A stretch of 64,000 nt of DNA, from NCBI GenBank assembly GCA_012934845.2, contig WNNJ02003544.1, positions 221,858 to 285,857 on the forward strand. Direction: 5' to 3'. Of the stretch, positions 19,939 to 34,900 are shown one piece after another; the first letter of the stretch is position 1; the number at the start of each line of letters is the position of its first letter. The notes under the pieces are model-generated. The model was not told the origin of the DNA. It saw only the letters and a program-made list of their open reading frames with translations, and did no database searches. The translations under genes and the position numbers were made by a program. Source of the stretch: Pomphorhynchus laevis. Lineage: Eukaryota > Acanthocephala > Palaeacanthocephala > Echinorhynchida > Pomphorhynchidae.

Positions 19939-22900
19939 CTACAAAAAATTAAAATATAAAGAAACTTGCTATCCGAAACTATTGATTGTTTAAATTCTTA
20001 ATTGACAACGGAAAAATACAGCGAACATAATTGATATTAATTAAAAGTTTCACTAAAAACGTGAGGTTATTTACTTGGCATGATGTCATTTATTAATACA
20101 TGTTTATGTAAGCACAAATAGTTTTTGTTCATATAATTGAGTTAGAGAACTACGTCGTACTCTACTTTTCCTATAAGACTTCTAGAGATATTGCTACTGA
20201 GTTAAAAAATAATGTTTCTAATAATATTTATTTTATTAAAGATGGCTATCACCTCTAACCCAAATAAAAATATACATTATTTTTGAACTTATGATAAAGA
20301 AGACTGGACTAATTTGTTAACGTTATGTACACAAAGATGAAACTATTAATTTGGATCTTAGATGTATGACCAGATTGATGGACTAGTCATTGGTAATTCA
20401 CTTGTGCCATATAAGCTATTGGGGATATTATTTTATGAAGGATTTTTGTTTTGCAATTGATTGGTACTGTAATGTTTTTAATGATGTTTTTATTGTCTGC
20501 AAAAGAAATATTAATGACTAATATTTATTAAGTGAATTAAGATCTAAAGATCCTTCTATACAATGGAGAATTTGTTTAGAAACTAATACTCGTTTACCTT
20601 TCCTTTATACTTTAGTTTTTAAGGAATTTGATAAAATTCGAAAAGTATAATGAGATGTGGTTATCCTGAATGACAAAAAGTTAAGGAATTCCTTAAATAA
20701 TTAAAACATTGAATTTTTTATTAAAGAATTTTAAATGTAATAATAACATATTTAATAATATCACTGATATCTTAAATTATTGATATCGTTGTAATTACTC
20801 ATTGGTCAGAATTGAAAAAATGTACCGCATATAACAGTAGGAGCGCTGTAATATGCGGGATCTATATCACATACTTAATTTAGATAATAAGGTTAATTCT
20901 AAAAAAACTTTTATTCTATTTAATGAAAGTGATTACCTGTCTGTTTTCTAAAAAAGATAATATTATTCCCAATTATAAATGCTGATTTCAATTTAAAAAT
21001 ATCATATTATTTTTAGTTTAATTATTCATTTATAATAAGCTTAATTATTCATTTAAAATTATAATATTTGGATAGTTCCTGCGATCATCAGGAAAATTTA
21101 TTAAAAGGTATGAAAATGATTGATTACCTTTGACGTGTTTTACAAAATTTGTATAGCAAAATTTTTTTTTTCACTTTGTTACAAAGGAAAAATAACTTTA
21201 TTCATTTCTAATAAAGAATTTCAATTTAAAGTTTTATTGATTTGAATTACTTGATTATTTAAATATATCATAGAACGTGGTAATATGTCGGGAACATAAT
21301 AAATAAAATTCTTTATTTAAGTTTATAAACTTAAAAATCTAAATTAACTTTATCAATCTATACTAATGATGTATTTTTTTAAATTCATAATATGTAGAAC
21401 AATTTAAATTCACAAGGTCCAAGTATTAAAATTAGAAAAATGTAGAATATAGTTAACCTCTCCGTATAATGTCCTCAAATAAAATTCTTTATTTAAGTTT
21501 ATAAACTTAAAAATCTAAATTAACTTTATCAATCTATGCTAATGATGTTTTAATTTATAATGAAAACTTGTCTAAATTACATAATATTTTTAAGCCAAAA
21601 CATAAATTTAATGAATGTTCTACCATTCATTATAATGAATATAATGAATGTATATAAAATTCCCTGTGATAGTTGTAATTGCTCACATATTTCAGGTCAG
21701 ACAGAACTGAAATTTAAAATATGTATTGCACAGCATAAATATAATATAAGATTAATTTCGTAAGTTTAATTTCGATAAAGATTCAATTCTATCAAATGAA
21801 GTGATTACCACTCACGTATTATAAGGAAAGCCTATTTTATAAAAAGGATAATATTATGTGCAATAATAAAGATTATTTCAATTTAAAAAATATTAAATTA
21901 GTTTTAGCTTAAATATTTATTTATAATAAGTGAATGTTAACATGTATTTCGAATATTTTAAATTTGATTTTCTTCGTTTTAAATTTAATTTGTTTTGTTT
22001 TTCAATTACAATTTCACAATTTTCTTTAAATAGTTTTAGTTTCTACTTATTTTCATTTATCCTTTTAAGTGTTTGTATTTGCCTTATTTTCTTTGATCAA
22101 ATGAAAGAGCAAATAGAATGCTATTGAAATCACCAAATAAAATTATATAACATAAAATTATATTAACATTTTAAAAACGTTTTATTTAAAAATTATGGCG
22201 ACTAATTAATAAAAACTTTCAAATGCCTCACCCACTCTTCATTAATACAAAAAAATACAGATAGAATAGAATGCTATCTGTATAATAGAATACTATTGAA
22301 ATCATCAGGAAAACATTTTAAAACTTTAAATATTAACATTTTTGTGTTATTTTCGGGCATTAAAAACGTTTTATTTAAAACTTATGACGACTAATTAATA
22401 AAAACTTTATTAATTAGCCTTTATTGATTAAACTTCATAAAATTCATTTAATATTATTCGCTTAATATTCATTTTATCTACCAATTGATCTTCTTAATAT
22501 CCGTTATTATTGATATTTAATATTGATTTATATTTAAAATTGAATTTAAATTTATAAAAAATCTATCTATTTATAAAAATTTATTAAATTTAAATTTAAT
22601 AAATTTAAATTTATTTAATATTGATTTATTTAAATATTAAATATTTATTTTTCTACTAATTTTATCTATCCTTTCAGGCCTTGTAATTGTTTTGTTTTTT
22701 GTTTTCTTTTTCGCTATGCAGTACTAAGATACTGGCTTTTTTGTGATGATATTTTTGTTGCATTTTAAATTTGTTTTTTTTCTTGTTATTTTTTCCTTTG
22801 TTACAAATTTTGAGTATTTGTATCAAACTTGAGGCTTTTGTTTGAATAAACTATTTGTAAGTTTACTGAAAATGAAATATTGTGTACTTTGGGAAAAAAC

Positions 22901-25900
22901 GTTTTACTCACTTTAGTTCCACTTCAAATGCCCCTCACCCACTCTTCATTTATACAAAAAAATGCATTTATATAAAATGTATTTTATAAATGTATAAATG
23001 TATAAATTTTTGTATAAATTTTGAATATATTTTATAAATTTTATAAATGTATAAATACATTTATACATTTGATTTTTCTTTCTACAATGCCATTATACCT
23101 GATCGACACTTGCTTTTATGCAAATAAAATGTTTTTTCTAAATCCACGTTGCAAATAAAACACTAATTTAAATCTAAATAAAGAAAATTATTATTTTAGT
23201 GTTTTTCACCACGAGGTTGGTGGAAAACAACCTCAAGTCAAGAGGTTACTGCTGAAATTATTAATGCATTTACTTGGATAATTTATAATTTTATAAATTT
23301 GTTATATAATTTTAAGTTAACTACATAAAAGTTATTAAATCCGTGTATATAAAAGCATATCCTATTAAAGCAATTATATAAATTTATCGAGTGTATTTTT
23401 ACAAATAATTTAGCAAAAATATATTATTTTGAAAATATATTTATATGATACTTTACAGAAAAATACAACTTACGGCTTTCGACCAGCAATTTTCCGGTGC
23501 GAATGATTTTTGCGAGTCCAAAATCCCCAATTTTTACAAGCATTGCTTCACCTACAAGAATATTTCTTGCCGCAAGATCGCAATGTACAAAGTGCTGTTT
23601 TTCAAGATAAGACATGCCACTAGCTATTTGTGCAGCGACATCCACTAGCTTCGGTAATTTTAATATCCGACCCATATCACTACGTAAATATGTCAAAAGA
23701 TTACCATTCACCATATACTCAACAACAATGTAAAGAGGTTCAGCAGATGTGCTGACACCGTATAATCTAACAATATTAGGATGATCTAAATCTTTCATAA
23801 GTCGAGCTTCATCGAGAAAATCGTGACTGGAAGGTTGTCGACGAGATTTCATTGTCTTGACAGCGACATCAAGACTGCGACATTTACCTTTAAGAAACAT
23901 ATATTAAAAGTTTTAAATAAAAATAGTCTTTAACAAACACATTATGTCAATTTAAAGATTTATTTAAATAAATACTAATAATCATTTTGCAATATTAACC
24001 GACTATTAAATAAAAATAAAATAATATTCATCTATTAGTTATTTTTAATGGTTAGTGATTATCAAAAGTGATAATTAGCAATAATCAAAATTAAGAACAT
24101 TAAAAATATATTTGAATTTAGTAAAATAAAAACCTTCTTTTTACACATTCTAACAAGATTTTATAACAAAATTATTAGATTTTATAAAATCCCTATAGTA
24201 AGAAACAATATCAATTCATTAAAATTAATTAATAATTATAATACGAATTAAACAATATTAAATTGAGCTGATTTGAATATAAATTAAATGATTTTGTACG
24301 CCATTTTGTAAAGACGTTTTATTGCATTCGAATGTCATAATTGTTTAATTATTTAATGACTTTAATTAGTAACTAATTTAATTTATCATTAATTGATTTA
24401 ATCAAGGATTTTAACAATTTAATATTTTGAAGTAATGTTTCAGTAGGTTATTACCTATACATTTGAACATTATTAATATCATATTATACTAACTATAATA
24501 TACTTTATAATATAGTAATATATTATATAGTAATATTTAATAATTATATTAATTCATATTATTATATATTATATAATTACAATATTATATTAAAATGTTA
24601 CTATACATTATTACTTTTATATTAAACTAGTCATTTATTAGCTTTTAAAGCATTTAATTTGTTAAAGCCGATCAGATACAATTAACAGATCAGATTCAAT
24701 AATGCATTAAAATTACTTTTAATATATTTATTTAAATATATTATTTAAATCTGTTTATATTAAATCTGTATTTATTAATGAAGCTAGAGTAATATTTTAA
24801 TTATACTAGAGCAAAATGTGATATTTGTCTTAGAACATTATATCAGTTACATTATATCAGTTATATTATATCAGTTATATTATCACAAAAGTTGAATTCT
24901 ATTGATTACCTAACGCTATCAAACATTTGAATTTTTTCTTGTACATCAAATTTTCTATGTTTAAAAAATATATCATAAGAACAAAAGCTGACTTTGAAAT
25001 AATATTATTTCGATAGGTGCATTATTTTATTTAGATCGAATATATCTAACTTGCAATTGTGCATCTTGCATCTTTATTAAAAAATTTCTCGTTTAAAAGA
25101 TATAGTTACTACAGGAACAAAGAAGCAGAAATTATCCTTTACTTGATAAAAAAAATTCTATATTTCGATAGCTCCTGCTATTATCATCAGGAGCTCCTGA
25201 TATCATCATCCTGATAGCAGGAGCTCCTTTTAAATGGGAGAAGATTATGGGTTTAGTATTTATTATCATTTAGAAGATGTAATTTTATTTCTATTGATGA
25301 ATTGAGGCTATTATCTAATATTATGAATAAATATTATAAATTCATAAAATTAATTAATTTAATTAGTTTAATAAAATTTTACATTTAATCCATTGTCAGT
25401 CTTGTTCATACTATGTTCGCTAGAATTCGTTTGTTTATTTTCACAATTCATATATTCCATTTAAAGGTTAAAATTAAAGGTTAAAACTATATTTTATTTA
25501 GAGGTAAAAATAAGTTGATTTATAAATAATATCTTGTTAACTTATATAATTAATTATATTTTGTTTTATCTACGAGTATCTAAAGTTAATAAGTAATTTC
25601 AGCTCATTTTATAGGCACTCAGATATGTGGAGTGCCTATATATAGTGCCTATATGTGGTGACGCTAAATATTATATGTCAAGTTAACTTCAACCAAAATC
25701 AATGATTAAATATATGCGAATGAAAAATTACTTTAAATTACTTTTAAATTACTTTAAATTTCTTGTGGTTAAAGGAATTACGTCACTATTACTATTAGCA
25801 GTTCAATAATTTGCTCACCTCAGACAAGAATATAAAATTTTGTCAAAATCGTTCATTAAAATAGTTCAGGTATATGACAAAATCGTTCAAAATCATAAAC

Positions 25901-28900
25901 AATTCAAATCGTCGCTTTTCTATTCCATGTGGAAATATTTGTATGCAATAAATAATATCAGCATTGATATAATATTTAAATAATATTAAATATAATATTA
26001 AATATATTATATAATATATAATATAAATTTTGAAAATTAAGAACGTTGCTTGATAAGTAAACGTAAATTTGAAATAACACATTTGCATTATAAACAGATC
26101 GAATGCATAAGCGTTCATCTCAAAAAACTTTAATTGTAGATGAACCTCAACAGGTGAAGAAGCGAAACAAATATACTGTAATAACAGCTAGCAAAGGCAA
26201 AATTGCACGCAATATTTCATTGGATTTACTAACCTTTCCACACTTCCCCATAGTTACCGCTGCCGATTAGTGAAATAAGCTTTATACTATTCCTGTCGAT
26301 TTCAATTTTGTTCAAATCATTGTAGCTTAAGTCACGGAGAGCTGGCTTATGTTTAGGGCATGGCTTGTCAAGTTTCGTACACAGTCCTTCTGACTTTGCT
26401 ACAAAACACAAAATATGTTGTAGTAAACAGAAATCGTACTGTCATGTAACCTGTATAATAGTCAACAAGATCGTTAATTGTAGCGAAATCGGCCTTTGGT
26501 CCAATAAAGAAACGTCCGTCGACTGATAACTGAATACGGTAATGTTTAACCTGCGTTTGATCATTGGAATGTACATCCAATATAGAGAGGGCGTAATTTC
26601 CTAAAGGCAAACATTTTACTAATACTTAACAACACATAAAACACTGAAACACAGTAATATATTCCATATAGTCCGGCCTTTTCATTTTGGACCATAATCG
26701 ATAAAAAATTATCTTTTGTAGGTAAACTTCTGCTAGAAAGAAATAATCAATTTCGTTGATCTCGTTCAAGACGTAAAAATTATATTTTTAATTTTGGAGC
26801 AGGATCGAAAACATCTAAAATGCTTTTTTTTGCATAGAGTTCACTATATAATTTGTAAAATCAGGTTTATATACTTTGAGCTATGTAGTTTTTATTGGGT
26901 TTTGAAGTCTCAGTGGTACCGGTAATCAAGTTGCTTAATGATGTAGGTAGAATAAATCAGATTTTTTTGTTTTTGTGATTGCTTGCAGATTGTAAAATTA
27001 TTTTTTTAATATGGTAAGAATTATATGAAACTAGCGACTGATTTATTTCTGGTATTTGAGATATTTTAATTTCCATCTTTGCATTTTATTACCAACACAT
27101 GAGAACTATAAATGATCCTTTAAAAATTCGTAGACTTAGTTTTTGTTCAAACACAATAAAATTGGATTTATTAAGAATAATATAAAAATACGACAAGTCC
27201 GGAATTAGTTCCAAATTGAATCTAGTCATAATATTTAATACATATGTATTATGGTAAAAAAATTATTAAACTTATTTTTAAGGTTAAAGGTTAAATTTTA
27301 AAAGATGCGACCCAAATATTTTACAAGGAAATATTTTATTTCCTTGAAAAATATTGTTTAAATGTATATTATAAAATATTATAAAATGTTATTTTAATAT
27401 TATAAAATGTATAAACCATTTCATACCAAATGTTTCATACGTTTAATATTTCTTCTCTTATTTAAAATTAGAAACGATTTCGATTAAATTCGTAAAATAC
27501 TAAAAATATCCTTTCATATATTAATTTTTCAAATATAGAATTTTTTAAAGCAATCTAGCAAGTAAAAAAGTGAAATTAAAAAAGAATAACGAATTGAAGT
27601 TTCATCATGTTTTTAAGGTAATTTATCAACTTGTCAAATCAACAAATCTCAAATAGTAAATCACAAACAGATTATTATTCATATTGCTAACGAAAAGAAA
27701 CTGCACGAAAAAATTAGTTTGAGACATCTAGTTTTAAATCTGGATGTGTGACAGATTGAGAAGCCCATTCAAACTAAATAACAAGTTTTTAATATAATTT
27801 ATCCTTATTTCCTTCTTGCAGCTTTGTACAGTACATAATGGATGATCAACAAATCACATACGGAAGTCAAACAGTTAATAATACATCAAATCTACCTGGA
27901 ATGCTTCCAGATGGACGTATAAGATATGTTCCAGAACAATTAAAAGGTTGGTCGAGAAGACGCTCAGCATCACGAAGTGTTACGCCTTCAAAAAACCATC
28001 TAAAAGCAAATGTAAATAAAAATAATATATTTCTCAATACTCTTTGGTTTTTAGATTGTCAATTTCAGAAACATATCGTTGCGGTATATATCCAGACTCG
28101 TGCGTTCGAATATGTCTTGCAAACCACCAATCTTTGTGTCTGCATATATGATTATATAAAAATACATATTTGTAAACAAAATACCTGTCATCGATAACAA
28201 GAAGGTGATCTCCTTTTTTAAAAGCTAGATCCTCTGCTCCGTTAGAATTATAATCATACAATGCAACAACATTTCTACCTAAGAAATAGGTAGAGATTAT
28301 GAAATTAATCATAGATATTAATGAAATTAATCTCTACCATTAATAAAATTAATGGTAGAGATTATTTAAAATGTGAAGATTTTTAATTACTTATTAACAA
28401 ATAATATTGTGATCATGCTATACAAATTGGATAATATTACATTAGACATGTAATATTATTTTGGATAATTAATTAGACAATACCAAATAATATTAAATAT
28501 CACATATTAACCAGATCAGATAACTAAGTCTACGTGTTTAAATTAAAAATAAAGATAACGATAAATAATAAATAATTATATAAGATTTTATATTAATCAT
28601 ATTTATATAAATGGAGTATTTATGTCAATGATAAAGCATTGAAAAAGAAACCATTGGATTTTTGAATTAATAACTAATTCCCGTTAAAATTATTTATTAG
28701 AACAAATCACATCAGCTAACTGAATATACGTATTTTATATTATTTATAAATTATAAATAAAGAAAAATAATTATAAATAATATTTATGTAAGATTTTATA
28801 TTATTCATATTTATATGTGACATATTTAAAATAATCTTCATAAATAAAGAAAAGTAGTCAGCAGCAGAAACTGCTATGTTATCAGCTTTCGGCCCTATTC

Positions 28901-31900
28901 ATTTACCTAACATAGCAGCGGGGTCAAATACATGCTAATTACATATTTCCTCTGATTAAATTTAATCATCTGGTGTATATTATTCTAATACAAAGTATAT
29001 TATTTATTATCCCTAAATATTATCCATACCAAATAATATTAAATATTACACATTAACCAGAATGTCCAAGTATTTATACTATATAAATTAAAAATAAAAA
29101 TAATGATAAATAATAAATAATTATATAAGATTTTATATAACATATAAAGATTTTATATAAGATACAAGTTATTTTAAACTTGATATTTTATATCAAGTTT
29201 AAAATTGAAATTTAGAATAAAATCAATTTTTATGTATTGACTAACAAATAACAAACGATGTATCAGAATAAGGATTAAAGGTCAGCAGCAGTAACTGGTA
29301 TGCTTTCATGTTTATGTCTTTATTCATCTACCTAGCATAGCAGCAGGCCAAATGACATGCTAATGACGTATCTCATATTATTTACTCAAAAAGTTAGTAT
29401 ATACAACGAGGTAAATCAAATAATAACAAAATGTCAAATATTAAACATTAAAATATATAATTATAATATGATTATATATGAATTATATATGATTACATTC
29501 AAATATACGATTATACCGCGAAATTTAACAAGCAAAGTAATGCACTTTACTAGTAAATCAATTTAATGTTGTGATAATATAACTAAAGTGCTATCTCTAC
29601 TCAAATCACATCTGCTAATAACGTATTTCCTTTAACGAAATTTGATTATCTAGCGTAATACTTCATTCTATAACAGATTATAAACATAAAAATATTAGAT
29701 GAGAATATTATGAATAACAATTTCAAAGATAATTAATAAAAATATTATAGAAAATAATAATATTATTTTTTAGAAATTTAGTATTTTTATGATAATAGTT
29801 CAATGACATGTAATCAAAATTTTTAAAATATTCGAAGAAATCAGATCAATAAACTGAAGCTACATATTTTGTACTATAAAATTTAAAAATACGAAATTTA
29901 AATAAATTTAAATTTCGAATCAACCTAATATATCAACGAGGCAATAGAATGATGAAATTTTATTATCTGTCATATTTCGTTCTTTTTGCAAAGTCTATTA
30001 TATACTAAAATATAAAATATATACTAAAATTATAAACATTTGAATTTTAGATGTAACAGGAAAAGTTTCAGCAACATATGCAAGTATGTTTCTGAAATAT
30101 GCTGCTGGATGGCCCGTTGTAAGTTTAGTTTAAGTCAACTAAATTAGGATGCGATACTGAAAAAGCAACGTTAATAATCATGACTTAGCAAAAGTTACAT
30201 GTACACTATAAGATCAGAAACACATAAGATCTTTAAATGTAAAATCTTTTTAGTGTAACAGAAAAAATTGTATAGTTTGTGATGCTAGATAATAATTGCC
30301 TCGCGAATAATACGACAAAAAATGATTTTCGTTAAATAAATAAACACTAAACCCATAATCTTCTTCCATTTCGATTATATAGTTTTATTGGAACAAAGAA
30401 GAAAATAATTTCTCTTTATTTGAAAAAATAAACTGAAGCTACATATTTTGTACTATAAAATTTAAAAATCCGAAATTTAAATAAATTTAAATTTCGAATC
30501 AACCTAATATATCAACGAGGCAATAAAATGAGGCAATTTTATTATCTGGCATATTTCGTTTTCTAGCAAAGTCTATTATATACTATCCATCCATAAAAAT
30601 TTTCAACTTAAGAGTTTAAACTTATTTTTTATAAAAGTTCGATGTTTTTTATATTTTACGATTCTCTGTCTGATTTTATTCCTAGACCTAACATAACAGC
30701 GGGCCAAAATCATGTTAATGACGAATTTCATCCGATTAATATAGTAGCCTAGTTTAAAACATGCATCTAATTATTTGAATGATTTTGAAGAAAGCCAATA
30801 TCATTACATATTGTTGCAATTCGTAAAATTTCATTATTTAATATATTATATTTTATATTATATAGTATGCATGAATGCTCGTGCAAAAATATGTTACTTG
30901 TAAATTTAAATCTGTCATCTTTACAATATAACTAAATAAATAATATCTTTATAATTAATAGTATATAGTCGTTATAGTTTATCTATATTAATAAACTAGC
31001 GAGCGTCAGTAACTATCATCACGTTATAAAATTACTATATATAATAGAGATGGTCTGATAAGCCGGTTTCCAGTTTATCGGAAATGCTCTTTTTCAAAAG
31101 TCACGCTGGCAGCCGAAACGTCATCGAGATGGCTCATACTAATGATGAGCGCTGCCGGTCTTCTTTGACGTCTATTAGTGACGAATAGTATGCTGATTGT
31201 TGAGTGTAGTCTAGTAAAGTACCGACAGCAGTTTTTAACATACTGTCGCATTCAAATGGAATCATAGACCGTTCTTTTTCAAGCATCTTTGATGCTAACT
31301 GTTATATATATGTTGAAAGTATCAATAGGGTTATTTGAACCCTATTTATATTTTTTCAAAATAGGTAGGTATATAAAATTTAACCAAGCTTTCTTTTGCA
31401 ATTTATTTAAAAACGTTTTCAGGTTACCCCTTCGTCAGTAGCACAATACAATATTTTACACAATCGAATATTATATTGTGCTACTGACGAGGGAGTAACA
31501 CGAAAACGTTTTTAAACAAATTGCAAAATAAAGCTTGGTTAAATTTTATATACCTACCTATTTTGAAATATTTATGAATCCGACAGAAACAAGGATCCCA
31601 AGCCGTGGTTTAAATAACCCTATTGATACTTTCTATATATATTCAAATACGATGCCAATTAGTTTTCGAACTCTTCTTTAATATCAGAGTTTATCTTCTT
31701 TAATATTTTTAAGATATTTAATTGAAACACAATATTTTGTACTATACAAAAATCTAAATCTTAAAATGCACTACTATAATTGAGTATTTTTATGAATCGA
31801 TTTAGTATATAGTATATAATATATATAGTATATATAGTATATATTTATGAATCGATATAGTATATCATATATTGGAAAAAGAATAGAGGTCATCAGGTTG

Positions 31901-34900
31901 AAGAACTTCTAATTTGTAAACGAGTGAAAACAGTATTGACCATAAATGTTTAGAGACAAGCGCTGTAAAACTTACAAATATTCAACAAATATAATAACAG
32001 CTAAAACAGCTATTTTTGTAAGGTTCAAAAATTCAAAAGAAAACTAAAGAAATAAGAGCTGATCAATTTAATATTTAAGAAAACTTATTAATAAAACGAA
32101 CCTATTAATTGATTGAAAAAAGGCCAAGTTTTCATGGTAAATGCTCACAATCTGTACCGCACAGATGCTTCGAAACATTCAACGCATGTGCTGTGTGTGA
32201 GCTAATGCCAATAACATGTTTCTAAATTTAAGCATTAAAAATATTCTAAAAAACAAAGTATTGCTTTATTATTGCTTGTTATTACAGATACTATGCATTC
32301 ACAATAAAAAGCGTTCTGAGATAGGTGTAAAATGCATTTAGAAATGTTTAAAGTAATCAATAAACACTTGGCATTTAAGTTTAGCATCCAAAGTTATAAA
32401 TTATATTTGTTGTTGCTAAGGAAGTTGAAAGACTATTTTAAATAGCAAAGACACAGATAAAATGATCAACAGTAAAGAACATTCCGTAACAAAATGATAA
32501 CCGTAAGGAAATTCCGTAAGGAGGTGATTACAGTAAGGAAAATTCCGTAACAAAATGATCAGCCTAAAAGAACATATTTATTGCCCTATGAATATCGAGT
32601 CCCTTGTATAGATTACTTATTGTATGCTTGTGACCTAACGATTCTTCTTGTTTGTTTATCAACCACGAAGTAAAAAGTATTCGTACGTTACTGTTTTTCA
32701 AATTGTTCGAATATAAATCGAATAATTTTGTTTAATCCATACAATAACTAGTCTGTCTTCATCGACTTTGCTGGTTCTCTTAAAACAGTTTGCTTTCAGT
32801 GATGAACTATGAACACGAAGAGGTTGTAAAAGTGTAAGTTCGCTTTAACGTATTAGGAATTCGTTGTTTTGCGAATTATGTATTAAAATATAACGTAGCT
32901 TATTGAATCTAACTTAACCTGACGATATGGATCAAATCGAAATATCGCTCTATTAATTGTCAAAGCAATATTTATCACTAATCACTTATTTTCCGATAAG
33001 AAAATGAAATATTATTTCCATTCATAATTTTAAGAAGGTTAATTAAATTAAAGTCATAGTTAAAACAAAAAACGTTGTTTTAGCACAAAGGCAGTATTTG
33101 AAAAATTTAAACTTTGTCTAAAGCATTTGAACTAGTGAGCGTCAGTAACTATCATCACGTTATAAAATAATATAATATATAATCAGATAATTCAATTTGA
33201 ACGCTGATGGTATAAATTTAAAACAGATGTTCTAGCCTTAAAGCCCTGTTTTTCTGCATCATCGTATATACTAAATCTTTAATTTTTGGAGAAACTGAGA
33301 GAAATTTTCCGTTATTTATAGGCATTAGTCGTTAGTAAAAATGCATTCCGATAAATTCATTAACGTCAAATAAAAGTAATTTTCAATTTCTAATTTAAAC
33401 ACATAAATACATTAAACATTTAAGAAAAAAGTTGGCGTAAATTAAACATATTATTAAGAAAGAATTTCAATATAAATTTTTAATTAATACGAACAGAAAA
33501 GTATAAACCTGCATGCTTTTTAACAACCTTCGTCATGAAGCTTAACCCGGAATGCGCCTACCACAGACGCCTAGCCCCCAATGGGGCGTTTCATATTATA
33601 TATTAAAAATAATATTTTTATTTTATTAAGACATTATTAATTATTTAGAATTAAAAAGAAAAACGAAAAAATTAATTCTAAATTTTTAAATACCGTTTTA
33701 TTCATCCTATTCAGCAAGTTTTATTAAAATGACGAATTTTATTTTAATAAATCATTCTGAAAATTAAGGCATAAACATTAGAAAATTTAAAATAACAAAA
33801 TTTTAATGTTTTAATTTTGCGTACAAAAATCACCAAACACATTTACTTTATCGTCGGTATAGCATTAAATAACAACACATTCTCCCAATATGAATTACAC
33901 AATGCATAATATTTCATCTCAAAGGGTTCAATTACAAAATAAATTTAAAGCTAATTTTGCTTCAAATTGTATAATTATTATCTGATTTGAAAAATAGCAT
34001 TCTTCCAACTGTATGCGACTTTGGACTTCTAGAGATTATCCTAAATCTTGCGTACATCATTTATTTTCAAATCTAATTAAATTCGTAGATTCTTTCTCAC
34101 AAATTGTTTAGACCCGAAACAAAAATCAATTTTGCTTTCATGTCAAATTACATGGACTGGGCTTCAACTGTTGATTTATAAAACGAATATAGTTTTATAT
34201 ATTTTTACACATTTAATATAGTTTATAAAATGTGTAAAATTGGTGGAGCTGGGTACTGGGAGCAATTCATATTATGAACTTGTATTTCACAGAAAAATCT
34301 ATATATACGAAATACCCAACAAAATCATCCATAAAATTGGCGAAGCCAAAGGTCAGCGTAAAATTTTGCTCATAAACCAAATTGCTTTATAACTATCATC
34401 GCACATTGACAGCAAATTCGTATCCTTATCTTCCCAACGAATGCTGAGACAGTAAAATATTTACAATGTAGCTCTTCTGTTAAAATCTCTTGAGATATTA
34501 AAGTGCACGTGTGCACACTTTAATATCTCAAGAGATTCATGTTTAAAGCAAACACTTTAACGTAAAGGTTAGTAAACGATTGAAAAAATGTATTTTTCGG
34601 TTATTAAAGAACTGTTAGTACACACAATTTTGTTAAAACTGAATAAAATGCAGTTATCATTTTATTCTCAAGTATATAATGTGATTGCACACAAAGATAT
34701 TATTCATGCATGCTGTATGAATAATGTTATTCTTACATATTCATGCAGTTATCAAAAAGTAAATGCTTTTAAAAAACAAAATTTACAATTTTGAAAAACA
34801 ATTTACATTTGAATGAAGTTTAATTGCGTTAAAAAATAGTGGCTTATTAAACGTAGCATGTTTGACGATTGGATTTTAAATTATTCAATTTTTTAAATTC

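Noticed and set aside
27838-28197. Plus-strand open frame of 119 codons with an Arg/Ser-rich stretch
   Set aside because: It is antisense to SH3/SH2 exons 3-4 of the Src-like gene, whose minus-strand reading gives exact domain matches with splice sites; the plus frame has no domain.
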